Below, piece after piece: positions 1 through 5,086 of a stretch of 5,086 nucleotides of DNA. A program made the position numbers and the translations under genes. Below the pieces are notes generated by a model that had not been told where the DNA came from, did not search any database, and was given only the letters and a program-made list of their open reading frames with translations. Location: assembly GCA_002877875.1 (NCBI GenBank), contig PNIE01000008.1, positions 1 through 5,086 of the forward strand. Reading direction: 5' to 3'. Positions within the stretch are counted from its first letter, which is position 1, and each line of letters begins with the position of its first letter. The stretch is from Caldimicrobium thiodismutans (lineage in GTDB: Bacteria; Desulfobacterota; Thermodesulfobacteria; Thermodesulfobacteriales; Thermodesulfobacteriaceae).

Positions 1-572
1 AAAGGAGAAGGGGTTTTGAAGGCTACCCAGAGAGCACCATGGGTGGCAAAGCAAAAGACAAAAAGCAGACCTCCCAAAAGACCGTAGGGATTTAGAAGCC
101 CAAAAAGATTGGTTTGCAGAAGTCCTTTTTCATCAATGGGAACTCCTTTAAAAATATTGGCAAAGGCTACTCCAAGTAGAAGAGCTGGAACTAAACTTCC
201 AAGGAAAAAGAGAAAATCCCAAAAGGACCTCCAAGTTTGACTTTCATGTTTATTTCGATATTCTACAGCCACTCCCCGAATAATCAGAGAGAAGAGAAGA
301 AGGAGGAGAGGAGTATAAAGGGCGCTAAACATTACAGCATAAGCTGTGGGAAAGGCTGCAAAGGTTGCTCCACCTGCAGTGATTAACCAGACCTCATTTC
401 CATCCCAGAAAGGACCAATAGCTTGATAAATGATTCTTCTTTCCTTTTCGTTTTTACCAAGGAAATAGAGGAGACTTCCTGCACCAAGATCAAAACCATC
501 AAGGGCAAAATACACAGCCCAAAGAACTCCCCACAAAACAAACCAGATGATTTGAAAAATATTCATCTCCAT
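1..572 (-). CDS. cydB: Cytochrome bd quinol oxidase subunit II (CydB), N-terminal half; 3' end lies beyond the left edge
   Basis: Subunit II of the cytochrome bd quinol:O2 oxidoreductase, an inner-membrane protein that pairs with CydA. About 190 residues are visible. The family usually has about 335-380, so roughly half the gene is present. Family motifs appear in order: a first membrane helix (about residues 6-24), LDGFDLGAG at 24-32 with conserved Asp25 and Asp28, GPFWDGNEVWL at 53-63, RGVAVEYR at 99-106, the LLGVAFANIFKG stretch near 132-143, and THGALWVAFKT at 177-187. The frame is open to the window edge with no sign of damage. The ATG at 572 is chosen because the GGAGG core upstream ends 7 bases before it; a second in-frame ATG two codons later (566) would be 13 bases away. 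The gene begins 15 bases after the cydA stop codon, so the two are almost certainly cotranscribed. Identity is near certain from the motifs. Whether the complex carries haem d or only b haems cannot be read from this subunit. Confidence 0.97.
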   Translation of the reverse strand, partial: MEMNIFQIIWFVLWGVLWAVYFALDGFDLGAGSLLYFLGKNEKERRIIYQAIGPFWDGNEVWLITAGGATFAAFPTAYAVMFSALYTPLLLLLFSLIIRGVAVEYRNKHESQTWRSFWDFLFFLGSLVPALLLGVAFANIFKGVPIDEKGLLQTNLFGLLNPYGLLGGLLFVFCFATHGALWVAFKTPSP

Positions 573-576
573 GGTC

Positions 577-584
577 TCACCTCC
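577..584 (-). promoter_or_regulatory. Ribosome binding site of cydB
   Basis: On the minus strand the sequence reads GGAGGTGA, a near-perfect anti-SD match, with the GGAGG core 7 bases before the ATG at 572. It sits wholly within the 15-base gap after the cydA stop codon. It decides between the two nearby in-frame ATG codons and implies independent, efficient initiation on a shared mRNA. Confidence 0.85.
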
Positions 585-587
585 TTT

Positions 588-1928
588 TTAGATACTTTCT
601 CTTATAGGTTTTTCAGTAATTGTTAAAGAGGGTTCAGGGCCTTTTCTTGCATGATAAGCTATTAACCAGAAGCAAATAATTCCAAGAATTCCGTAAACGA
701 TGATAAAGGCAGGAAGACTTAAGCCTACTTGAATCGAGGAGAGAGGAGAAACTGCCTCTTTGGTTTTCATAAGGCCGTAAACAATCCAAGGCTGTCTTCC
801 AACTTCTGCCACCATCCATCCAGCCTGAGCTGCAATATAAGGAAGAGGTATGTTCCAGATAAGTACTCTCAGGAGGCGAGGGCTGTTTTCAGGCTGATTC
901 CTCTTAAGGTAAGCAAGGATAGAGAGAAGCCCAAAAAGCATACCAAGGCCAACCATTATACGGAAACTCCAAAAAGTAAGAGCAACAGGTGGTCTTTCTT
1001 CTTTGGGCCACTCTTTGAGTCCTTTAACCTCAGCTTCTGGATCATGAAAGGCAAGAAGACTTAATACCTTAGGAACCTTGATAAATTCTACTAAGTTTCT
1101 TTCATTTTCTTCATCAGGGATAGCAAAGAGGGTCCAACCAGCACCTTTTTCAGTAACCCAGTGAGCCTCCATAGCTGCAAGCTTAGTAGGTTGCTTTTCT
1201 GCAACTTCAGCTCCGTGGATATGTCCTTCAACAATAAGATAGAGGCTAAAAATCATCGTCCAGATAGCTGCCACCCTAAAACTTTTCTTAAAAAGGGAAA
1301 GTTCATTTTTTCTCAAAATATGCCAGGCCGAAACTCCAAGGACGAAAAATCCAGATAATACATAGGCAGAGGGAACGGTATGTAGAAATTCCCACCAGGC
1401 AAAGGAATTGGTAAGAACAGCCGTAAAGCTCTCAAGTTCTGCTCTACCATTTCTAATCACATAACCTACAGGATGTTGCATCCAACCATTAGCCAAGAGA
1501 ATCCAGAGAGCTGAAATATTTGAGGCTATAGCAGTCAGCCAGATAGCAAGGGTATTTGCTTTAGGATTAACTCTCTCCCAACCAAACCACCATACAACTA
1601 TAAAGGTTGATTCAAGGAAAAAGGCAAGTGTTGCCTCAATGGCAAGGAGTGACCCAAAGACATCTCCCACGTACTGGGAATAAAAGCGCCAGTTCGTCCC
1701 AAACTGAAATTCAAGGGTAATCCCTGTAACCACTCCCAGACCAAAATTGATTAAAAAGAGTTTCCCCCAGAAACGAGCTGCCCTCTTGTAGTCCTCATCT
1801 CCAGTTTTAAGCCAGAGAGTCTGAAAAATGGCAGTTAAAAAAGAAAGCCCTAAGGTCAAAGGCACAAAAAGGAAATGAAACATAGCTGCTGCTGCAAACT
1901 GCAACCTTGAGGCTAAAAGGACATCCAT
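588..1928 (-). CDS. cydA: Cytochrome bd quinol oxidase subunit I (CydA), short Q-loop type
   Basis: Catalytic, haem-carrying subunit of the bd oxidase: it oxidises quinol on the periplasmic side and reduces O2 to water in the inner membrane. By alignment from memory with E. coli CydA, the key residues are all present: His18 (haem b595 ligand; FHFLFVPLTLG), Glu98 and Glu106 in the GDVFGSLLAIE/FFLESTF segment (proton path and haem d/b595 region), His183 and Met325 (haem b558 ligands; RIM motif at 323-325), Lys249 and Glu254 of the quinol-binding loop (TKLAAMEA), and Glu375 with GRQPW at 377-381. About nine membrane helices are expected. At 446 residues it is shorter than the E. coli protein (about 522). 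The linker between the KLAAME motif and the FWSFRIM helix is only about 65 residues, so this is a short Q-loop enzyme. The start is fixed by AGGAGGTGG 4 bases upstream of the ATG. It is the first gene of a cydAB operon with its own promoter, lying 218 bases downstream of the multihaem cytochrome gene on the same strand. In a probable anaerobe its likely role is oxygen scavenging or microaerobic respiration. Confidence 0.98.
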   Translation of the reverse strand: MDVLLASRLQFAAAAMFHFLFVPLTLGLSFLTAIFQTLWLKTGDEDYKRAARFWGKLFLINFGLGVVTGITLEFQFGTNWRFYSQYVGDVFGSLLAIEATLAFFLESTFIVVWWFGWERVNPKANTLAIWLTAIASNISALWILLANGWMQHPVGYVIRNGRAELESFTAVLTNSFAWWEFLHTVPSAYVLSGFFVLGVSAWHILRKNELSLFKKSFRVAAIWTMIFSLYLIVEGHIHGAEVAEKQPTKLAAMEAHWVTEKGAGWTLFAIPDEENERNLVEFIKVPKVLSLLAFHDPEAEVKGLKEWPKEERPPVALTFWSFRIMVGLGMLFGLLSILAYLKRNQPENSPRLLRVLIWNIPLPYIAAQAGWMVAEVGRQPWIVYGLMKTKEAVSPLSSIQVGLSLPAFIIVYGILGIICFWLIAYHARKGPEPSLTITEKPIRESI

Positions 1929-1932
1929 AACG

Positions 1933-1941
1933 CCACCTCCT
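1933..1941 (-). promoter_or_regulatory. Ribosome binding site of cydA
   Basis: The minus strand reads AGGAGGTGG, with the GGAGG core ending 7 bases before the ATG at 1928. It is a strong Shine-Dalgarno sequence and fixes the cydA start. It contrasts with the multihaem cytochrome gene upstream, which has none. Confidence 0.87.
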
Positions 1942-1977
1942 TTTTATTTTTATAAGCTTACTTAGTTAACTTTAATT

Positions 1978-2005
1978 AATATACTTATTTTTCAAAAAGT
2001 GTCAA
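1978..2005 (-). promoter_or_regulatory. Predicted sigma-70-type promoter of cydAB
   Basis: On the minus strand a perfect -35 hexamer TTGACA (2000-2005) is followed by a 16-base spacer and a 5-of-6 match -10 hexamer TATATT (1978-1983). Transcription would begin near 1971, giving a leader of about 43 bases that includes the strong ribosome binding site. This is the best promoter match noticed in the window. It suggests cydAB can be transcribed independently of the cytochrome gene. An 8-base palindrome AGTTAACT (1964-1971) lies at the predicted start of transcription and could be part of an operator, but in such AT-rich DNA it may be chance. Confidence 0.7.
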
Positions 2006-2011
2006 GATAAA

Positions 2012-2040
2012 AAATTTCTTTAGAAAAATCTATAAAATTT
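2012..2040. repeat. Imperfect inverted repeat upstream of the cydA promoter, possible operator or UP element
   Basis: Two nested pairs of complementary arms share one centre near 2026: AAATTT (2012-2017) with AAATTT (2035-2040), and TAGA (2021-2024) with TCTA (2029-2032) around AAAA. The outer spacings differ by one base, so the symmetry is imperfect. The centre falls about 55 bases upstream of the predicted transcription start, just beyond the -35 element. That position would suit an activator site or an AT-rich UP element. It does not match the FNR, CRP or Rex consensus as I know them. AT-rich DNA produces such palindromes often, so function is only inferred. Confidence 0.35.
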
Positions 2041-2071
2041 GGTTTGGAACCTCATATTAAAATCTATCAAA
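2025..2071. repeat. Pair of direct repeats AAAATCTATnAAA in the cydA upstream region
   Basis: The 13-base pattern occurs at 2025-2037 and again at 2059-2071, differing only at its tenth base, with 34 bases from start to start (about three helical turns). The first copy lies inside the inverted repeat at 2012-2040. Both lie upstream of the -35 hexamer, so they could be paired regulator sites. Low sequence complexity makes chance a serious alternative. Confidence 0.35.
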
Positions 2072-2140
2072 GGACACTAAAAAGGTATTCTTTTACAAGA
2101 TTAAGATCTCATTAGAATAAAAAAGGGGGGTATTTAAGAG

Positions 2141-2156
2141 AGAGTTTTATAACTCT
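2141..2156 (-). terminator. Weak hairpin over the cytochrome gene stop codon, doubtful terminator
   Basis: On the minus strand AGAGTT, loop ATAA, AACTCT form a perfect 6-bp stem straddling the TAA stop codon of the cytochrome gene. A run of six T follows only after about 16 bases (2119-2124), preceded by six C (2125-2130), so this is not a standard intrinsic terminator. Read-through into cydAB is therefore possible. Confidence 0.2.
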
Positions 2157-3835
2157 GGGTATTTAGAGCAGAAGATATCTTTTTTCCAGCGTTTAAAAAG
2201 GGAGGAGGTTTCTTCATGACAATTCAGGCAAAGCCCTACTCTTAAAATTCTTTTTAATTCCTCTTTGGTAAAGCCCCTCATTTCCCTTCTATTGAATTTA
2301 ACTAAAGTTCTTCCTTCGAGGTCAACAATTTGAGAAAGGGATATATTTTCTTTTTGAGTTATTGGTTTTTCAAGGGCATGAAAGCTGATTTGTTTATGGT
2401 TGAGAATGATTTGGCCATAACCAAGCCCTAAGGCTTTGGGGTTTTGATGGCAGCTTTTACAGGATCTTCCCTTTTTTTGAGTAGAATGGGGTTCAATGTG
2501 AGCCCAAGTGATACTTTCGAAATATTTCTTAGGTTCCCCCTTCTTATCAAGAAGGGTCACAAAGTCTTGGCAGCCAGGGGTTACAGGAACAATTTTATTC
2601 CCCTTTACCACAAGTGGTGGATCTTCAAGCACTCGATAGGATTCGTGTTCCTCCCAGAGGCCCTTTGTCTCTTTAGCCTTAATTTTATCAAGCTGGGTAT
2701 CACCTGGAGTTAAGCGGACATGACAGCCCATACATTGGGGCATATATTTGGCGTGGCAGGCAGAACAGGAAAGACGACTATGGATTTTTTCTTGACAAAC
2801 TGGAGAAGGCCTTTTAACTAGTAAAAGTTTTTCATCTATTTTTCTTTTCAAAAAAACCCCTTTTTTGGTTTTTATTAATTGTGAAAGAGGTCTTCCCTTT
2901 TTGGTTTTAAGTTCCCATAAGTGACAGGTTTCACAGGTGACCTCAAGGGCCTCTTCAAGGTTTTTATAAAAATTGCCATCTCCCATAACTTCTTCACGGG
3001 TATGACAATCAATACATTGGAGGGAGCTCTTAAAGTGAACATCAGGCTCAATCTCTTTGAGTTGTCTTCCATCCACCCATAGCCTATCATAGATACCACC
3101 TTGAGAAGTTTCATACAACCCCTGATAGGTAAAACCAATTCTTCCGCTTCTATTGTGGCATTTTACACATTTATTTAGAGAAATTTTTTTAGTAAGTCCC
3201 GGATGGATTTTCTTTCTCCTTAGGTCTTCCTTTGAACCTTCAAGGTGGCAGGCTGAACATCCTCCGCCTTTCTCAGCAAGAAAGCCCTCAAATTTTTCTT
3301 TTTGAAGATATAAATGACAAGATCCGCAGAGTTTTCTAAAGTAATCGAGGGCATAGCTTTTATCCAAAAGAGAATTTTTCTCATAAAGGTCTGCTACTTT
3401 TATATTGGGAAAGGCTTGAAGAATTTCCTTTTCTTCAAAGACTTTAAGAAGCCGAGTGATAATTCCGTGATTGGTTGCCATGAGGGAATTTCTTACCTTC
3501 TTTACATCTTGGGGATGGCAATTGGCTTTTCCACAGGTCTTTTCAATAACCCTTAGATCTGAGGGATTTTTTACAAGGCCTTTATGTGCCTCGCTCATGG
3601 TAGGTGTTAGGGGATTTCCAAGATGACAGCTTGAGCAGCCAAGCACCTCTCTGGCATGAGCCTTTTCTGGAATCTTTTCTTCGTGACAAAGAAGACAAAG
3701 TTCAGGTTTCCCTGTAGTTAGAACTGGAATTTCCTCTTTTTTAGACTTAAATTTGGAGGAAGGGCTAAAAAGATAAAATAAAGAAAGAGAAAGTAATAAA
3801 CCAAGAAGGAAAAAAAGAGCGCCTTTATAGGACAT
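2147..3835 (-). CDS. Membrane-anchored dodecahaem cytochrome c, function unassigned
   Basis: A 562-residue periplasmic electron carrier or oxidoreductase with twelve covalent haem c attachment sites. Eleven are CXXCH, beginning at Cys47, 67, 170, 193, 223, 274, 301, 357, 368, 459 and 536. One is CX4CH (Cys101-His107), a spacing known from tetrahaem cytochromes c3. Residues 5-23 form one hydrophobic helix after a short N-terminus containing Lys4. No clear signal-peptidase site follows, so I predict an uncleaved anchor with the rest in the periplasm. Haem sites are dense up to residue 372 and sparse after it: residues 373-535 hold only one, with a Pro-rich segment (PPLVVKGNKIVPVTPGCQDF, 406-425). 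Extra cysteines at 347, 422 and 556 lie outside haem motifs. The segment HNRSGRIGFTYQGLYE (227-242) followed by VHFKSSLQCIDCH resembles uncharacterised multihaem cytochromes of deltaproteobacteria, as I remember them. I do not recognise a NapC/NrfH, NrfA, Otr or Hao protein. It precedes cydAB on the same strand and diverges from a radical SAM gene. The ATG at 3835 has no ribosome binding site; an in-frame stop lies four codons upstream and the next Met (80) would lose the anchor, so the start is secure. Confidence 0.93.
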   Translation of the reverse strand: MSYKGALFFLLGLLLSLSLFYLFSPSSKFKSKKEEIPVLTTGKPELCLLCHEEKIPEKAHAREVLGCSSCHLGNPLTPTMSEAHKGLVKNPSDLRVIEKTCGKANCHPQDVKKVRNSLMATNHGIITRLLKVFEEKEILQAFPNIKVADLYEKNSLLDKSYALDYFRKLCGSCHLYLQKEKFEGFLAEKGGGCSACHLEGSKEDLRRKKIHPGLTKKISLNKCVKCHNRSGRIGFTYQGLYETSQGGIYDRLWVDGRQLKEIEPDVHFKSSLQCIDCHTREEVMGDGNFYKNLEEALEVTCETCHLWELKTKKGRPLSQLIKTKKGVFLKRKIDEKLLLVKRPSPVCQEKIHSRLSCSACHAKYMPQCMGCHVRLTPGDTQLDKIKAKETKGLWEEHESYRVLEDPPLVVKGNKIVPVTPGCQDFVTLLDKKGEPKKYFESITWAHIEPHSTQKKGRSCKSCHQNPKALGLGYGQIILNHKQISFHALEKPITQKENISLSQIVDLEGRTLVKFNRREMRGFTKEELKRILRVGLCLNCHEETSSLFKRWKKDIFCSKYPEL

Positions 3836-3843
3836 ATCGTTAA

Positions 3844-3849
3844 ATTATA
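3844..3849 (-). promoter_or_regulatory. Candidate -10 element of the cytochrome gene, implying a nearly leaderless mRNA
   Basis: The minus strand reads a perfect TATAAT whose last base is 8 bases before the ATG at 3835. Normal spacing puts transcription start at about 3837, leaving a leader of only some 2 bases. This agrees with the lack of any Shine-Dalgarno sequence before that ATG. No convincing -35 hexamer or TGn extension is present at the expected distance, so the call rests on the hexamer and the missing ribosome binding site. Confidence 0.4.
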
Positions 3850-3869
3850 TCGCAAAAAGTTAAATCTTC

Positions 3870-3874
3870 GAGGT
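3870..3874 (+). promoter_or_regulatory. Ribosome binding site of the radical SAM gene, decides the TTG start
   Basis: GAGGT on the plus strand lies 7 bases before the TTG at 3882. An in-frame TAA at 3861-3863 closes the frame upstream, and no ATG or GTG lies between it and the TTG. The first in-frame ATG is at about codon 35, inside conserved sequence. The TTG is therefore the only reasonable start. Confidence 0.65.
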
Positions 3875-3881
3875 TGAGAGT

Positions 3882-5086
3882 TTGAAGGAAAACTATCTCA
3901 AATATGAAAAGGGCTATATAAAGAAGAGATGGACAGGGAGGCTTCCTATCGCCCTTGTTTTCCCTGAAAAGTATGAAATAGCTATGTCTAACTTAGGATT
4001 TTTAAGTCTTTATGAGAGTTTAAATGGCTTTGAGGAAATTGTTGCTGAGAGGGTTTTTTTTGAAGAGGAAATACGCTCTCTTGAGAGTAATCGCCCTTTA
4101 AAGGACTTTCCTCTTATTCTTTATTCTATACCCTTTGAGGGAAGTTATATAAGAGCTCTTCAAATTTTAATAAAAAGTGGGATCTCCCTTGATCCTCAAG
4201 AGAGGAAAGAGACAGTTCTTGGAGGCGGGGTTGCCCTTTGGGCTAATCCCGAACCTTTAGCTCCCTTTTTTGATGGTTTTATCCTCGGGGAATGGGAGGC
4301 CTTAGAGGAGAAAATTATACCTCTCTTTATAGAATACGGTTATAACAAAAAAAAACTTCTTTTTGAATTAAATAAATTTGACTTCTTTTATAGCCCTCTT
4401 CATTTTGGTAAAAAAAAGGTAAGAATTTTAAAGCTTGTACCTCCCCAAAAGCCACTTTTATCTAAGATCTTGAGTGAAAAAGCAGAATTTGGAAAATCTT
4501 ATCTTTTAGAGGTCTCTAAGGGCTGTGGGAGGGCCTGTAGATTTTGTTTAGCTGGTTTTATTTATAGACCTCCAAGGGTTTATTCTCCTGAAAAGCTCTT
4601 AGAGAGAGTGGAGGAGATTCCTGAAAATTCAAAGGTTGGGTTGATTGGGCTTGAATTTGTGGACAAAGAGGAGCTCTTTCTTATTGGAAGAAAACTCCTT
4701 GAAAAGAAAGTTACCCTTACTTTTTCTTCAATTAGGCTTGATGCGTTAAGAGAGGAATTTTTTAAGCTTTTAACAACCACCAAAAGTATAGCCATAGCTC
4801 CAGAAACAGCCTCCATCAAACTCAAAAAAATAATAAATAAAGAAATTCCAGAGGAAGAGATTTTTAACACCTTAGAAAGACTAAAGAAAACTCCCATAAA
4901 AAAGGTTAAGTTTTATTTCATGCTGGGGCTTCCCTTCGAAGAGGAGAACGATATTATAGCTACTGCTCAATTTGTGGGGGAGTTACTTAAAAGAAAATAT
5001 CCTTTCAATTTTACTTTTAGTTTTTCCTTTTTTGTTCCCAAGCCTCACACCCCCTTTCAATGGGCTGATTTTGAGGATTTAACCAC
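3882..5086 (+). CDS. Radical SAM protein with N-terminal B12-binding-like domain (TIGR03960-like), 3' end missing
   Basis: An uninterrupted frame of 401 codons running off the right edge. The N-terminal domain (about 1-200) has the B12-binding-like pattern of the family: RLPIALVFPEKYEIAMSNLG (20-39), GGGVALWANPEPLAPFFDGF (114-133) and LGEWEAL (135-141). It lacks the DXHXXG cobalt-ligand motif. The radical SAM core follows, with the 4Fe-4S motif CGRACRFC (Cys215, Cys219, Cys222) in SKGCGRACRFCLAGFIYRPP. Then come SSIRLD (282-287), IAPETAS (305-311), INKEI (318-322), FYFMLGLPFEEE (344-355) and VPKPHTPFQW (385-394). These are hallmarks of the uncharacterised TIGR03960 group, which in many bacteria is fused to or followed by a DUF2344 (TIGR03936) domain; that part would lie beyond the window. 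The reaction is unknown. It starts at TTG with a moderate ribosome binding site and diverges from the cytochrome gene across 46 bases. Its promoter probably lies in or beside the 5' end of that gene; I found no clear hexamers. A run of nine A (4347-4355) and two runs of eight (T at 4054-4061, A at 4410-4417) lie inside it. YgiQ-like radical SAM proteins were considered and fit less well. Confidence 0.9.
   Translation, partial: MKENYLKYEKGYIKKRWTGRLPIALVFPEKYEIAMSNLGFLSLYESLNGFEEIVAERVFFEEEIRSLESNRPLKDFPLILYSIPFEGSYIRALQILIKSGISLDPQERKETVLGGGVALWANPEPLAPFFDGFILGEWEALEEKIIPLFIEYGYNKKKLLFELNKFDFFYSPLHFGKKKVRILKLVPPQKPLLSKILSEKAEFGKSYLLEVSKGCGRACRFCLAGFIYRPPRVYSPEKLLERVEEIPENSKVGLIGLEFVDKEELFLIGRKLLEKKVTLTFSSIRLDALREEFFKLLTTTKSIAIAPETASIKLKKIINKEIPEEEIFNTLERLKKTPIKKVKFYFMLGLPFEEENDIIATAQFVGELLKRKYPFNFTFSFSFFVPKPHTPFQWADFEDLT

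Noticed and set aside
423..1064. Plus-strand open frames at 423-626 and 729-1064 (67 and 111 codons) across cydB and cydA
   Set aside because: They are antisense to clearly coding cydAB, have no family motifs, and their composition reads as complements of membrane-protein codons.
1161..1358. Plus-strand open frame of 65 codons inside cydA
   Set aside because: Antisense shadow of cydA with no recognisable motif.
1929..2146. A small gene or structured RNA in the gap between the cytochrome gene and cydA
   Set aside because: No open frame with a ribosome binding site and no strong GC-rich stem was seen. The gap is explained by the cydA promoter region.
2777..2797. A thirteenth haem site at Cys347 of the cytochrome (CQEKIH)
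   Set aside because: There is only one Cys before the His, so no CXnCH motif; the His may instead be a distal haem ligand.
2444..3556. Open frames at 2444-2713 (+), 2875-3138 (-) and 3314-3556 (+) inside the cytochrome gene
   Set aside because: All overlap the cytochrome frame, which carries twelve haem motifs; the alternatives have no domains.
4580..4897. Minus-strand open frame of 105 codons, rich in Ser and Leu
   Set aside because: Antisense to the radical SAM core, whose conserved motifs lie in the plus frame. Ser/Leu richness is what the complement of Glu/Lys/Arg codons gives.
3882..5086. Assignment of the radical SAM protein to YgiQ or a true B12-dependent methylase
   Set aside because: The DXHXXG cobalamin motif is missing, and the order SKGC..CRFC, IAPETAS, FYFMLGLP, VPKPHTPFQW fits the TIGR03960 group better.

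Overview
The window is AT-rich bacterial DNA. Its proteins are rich in Lys, Glu, Leu and Phe, and Arg is coded mostly by AGA/AGG. Together with a large multihaem cytochrome c, a cytochrome bd oxidase and a two-part radical SAM family, this suggests an anaerobic, probably thermophilic bacterium with sulfur- or metal-linked respiration, for example a Thermodesulfobacteriota-like lineage. That placement is inferred from composition and gene content; there is no rRNA or other marker here.

Layout. The minus strand carries, in transcription order, a membrane-anchored twelve-haem cytochrome c (3835 to 2147), a 218-base gap with a good promoter, cydA (1928 to 588) and the first half of cydB (572 to the window edge). 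A 46-base divergent gap (3836-3881) separates the cytochrome gene from a plus-strand radical SAM gene. That gene begins at a TTG codon at 3882 and runs off the right edge.

How the genes fit together. CydA and CydB are the two core subunits of the quinol-oxidising, oxygen-reducing bd terminal oxidase, and all the haem and quinol-site residues checked in CydA are present. The multihaem cytochrome lies directly upstream on the same strand and is predicted to face the periplasm. It may move electrons into or out of the same quinol pool, or it may be an independent respiratory module; its sequence does not reveal a substrate. cydAB has its own consensus-like promoter (TTGACA, 16 bp, TATATT), with AT-rich symmetric and repeated sequence just upstream that could bind a regulator. 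The radical SAM gene is divergent and probably functionally separate.

No tRNA, rRNA, CRISPR array, insertion sequence or attachment site was seen. The strongest points for follow-up are the unusual twelve-haem cytochrome beside a bd oxidase, its apparently leaderless start, and the cydA control region. None of this by itself demonstrates a new system.
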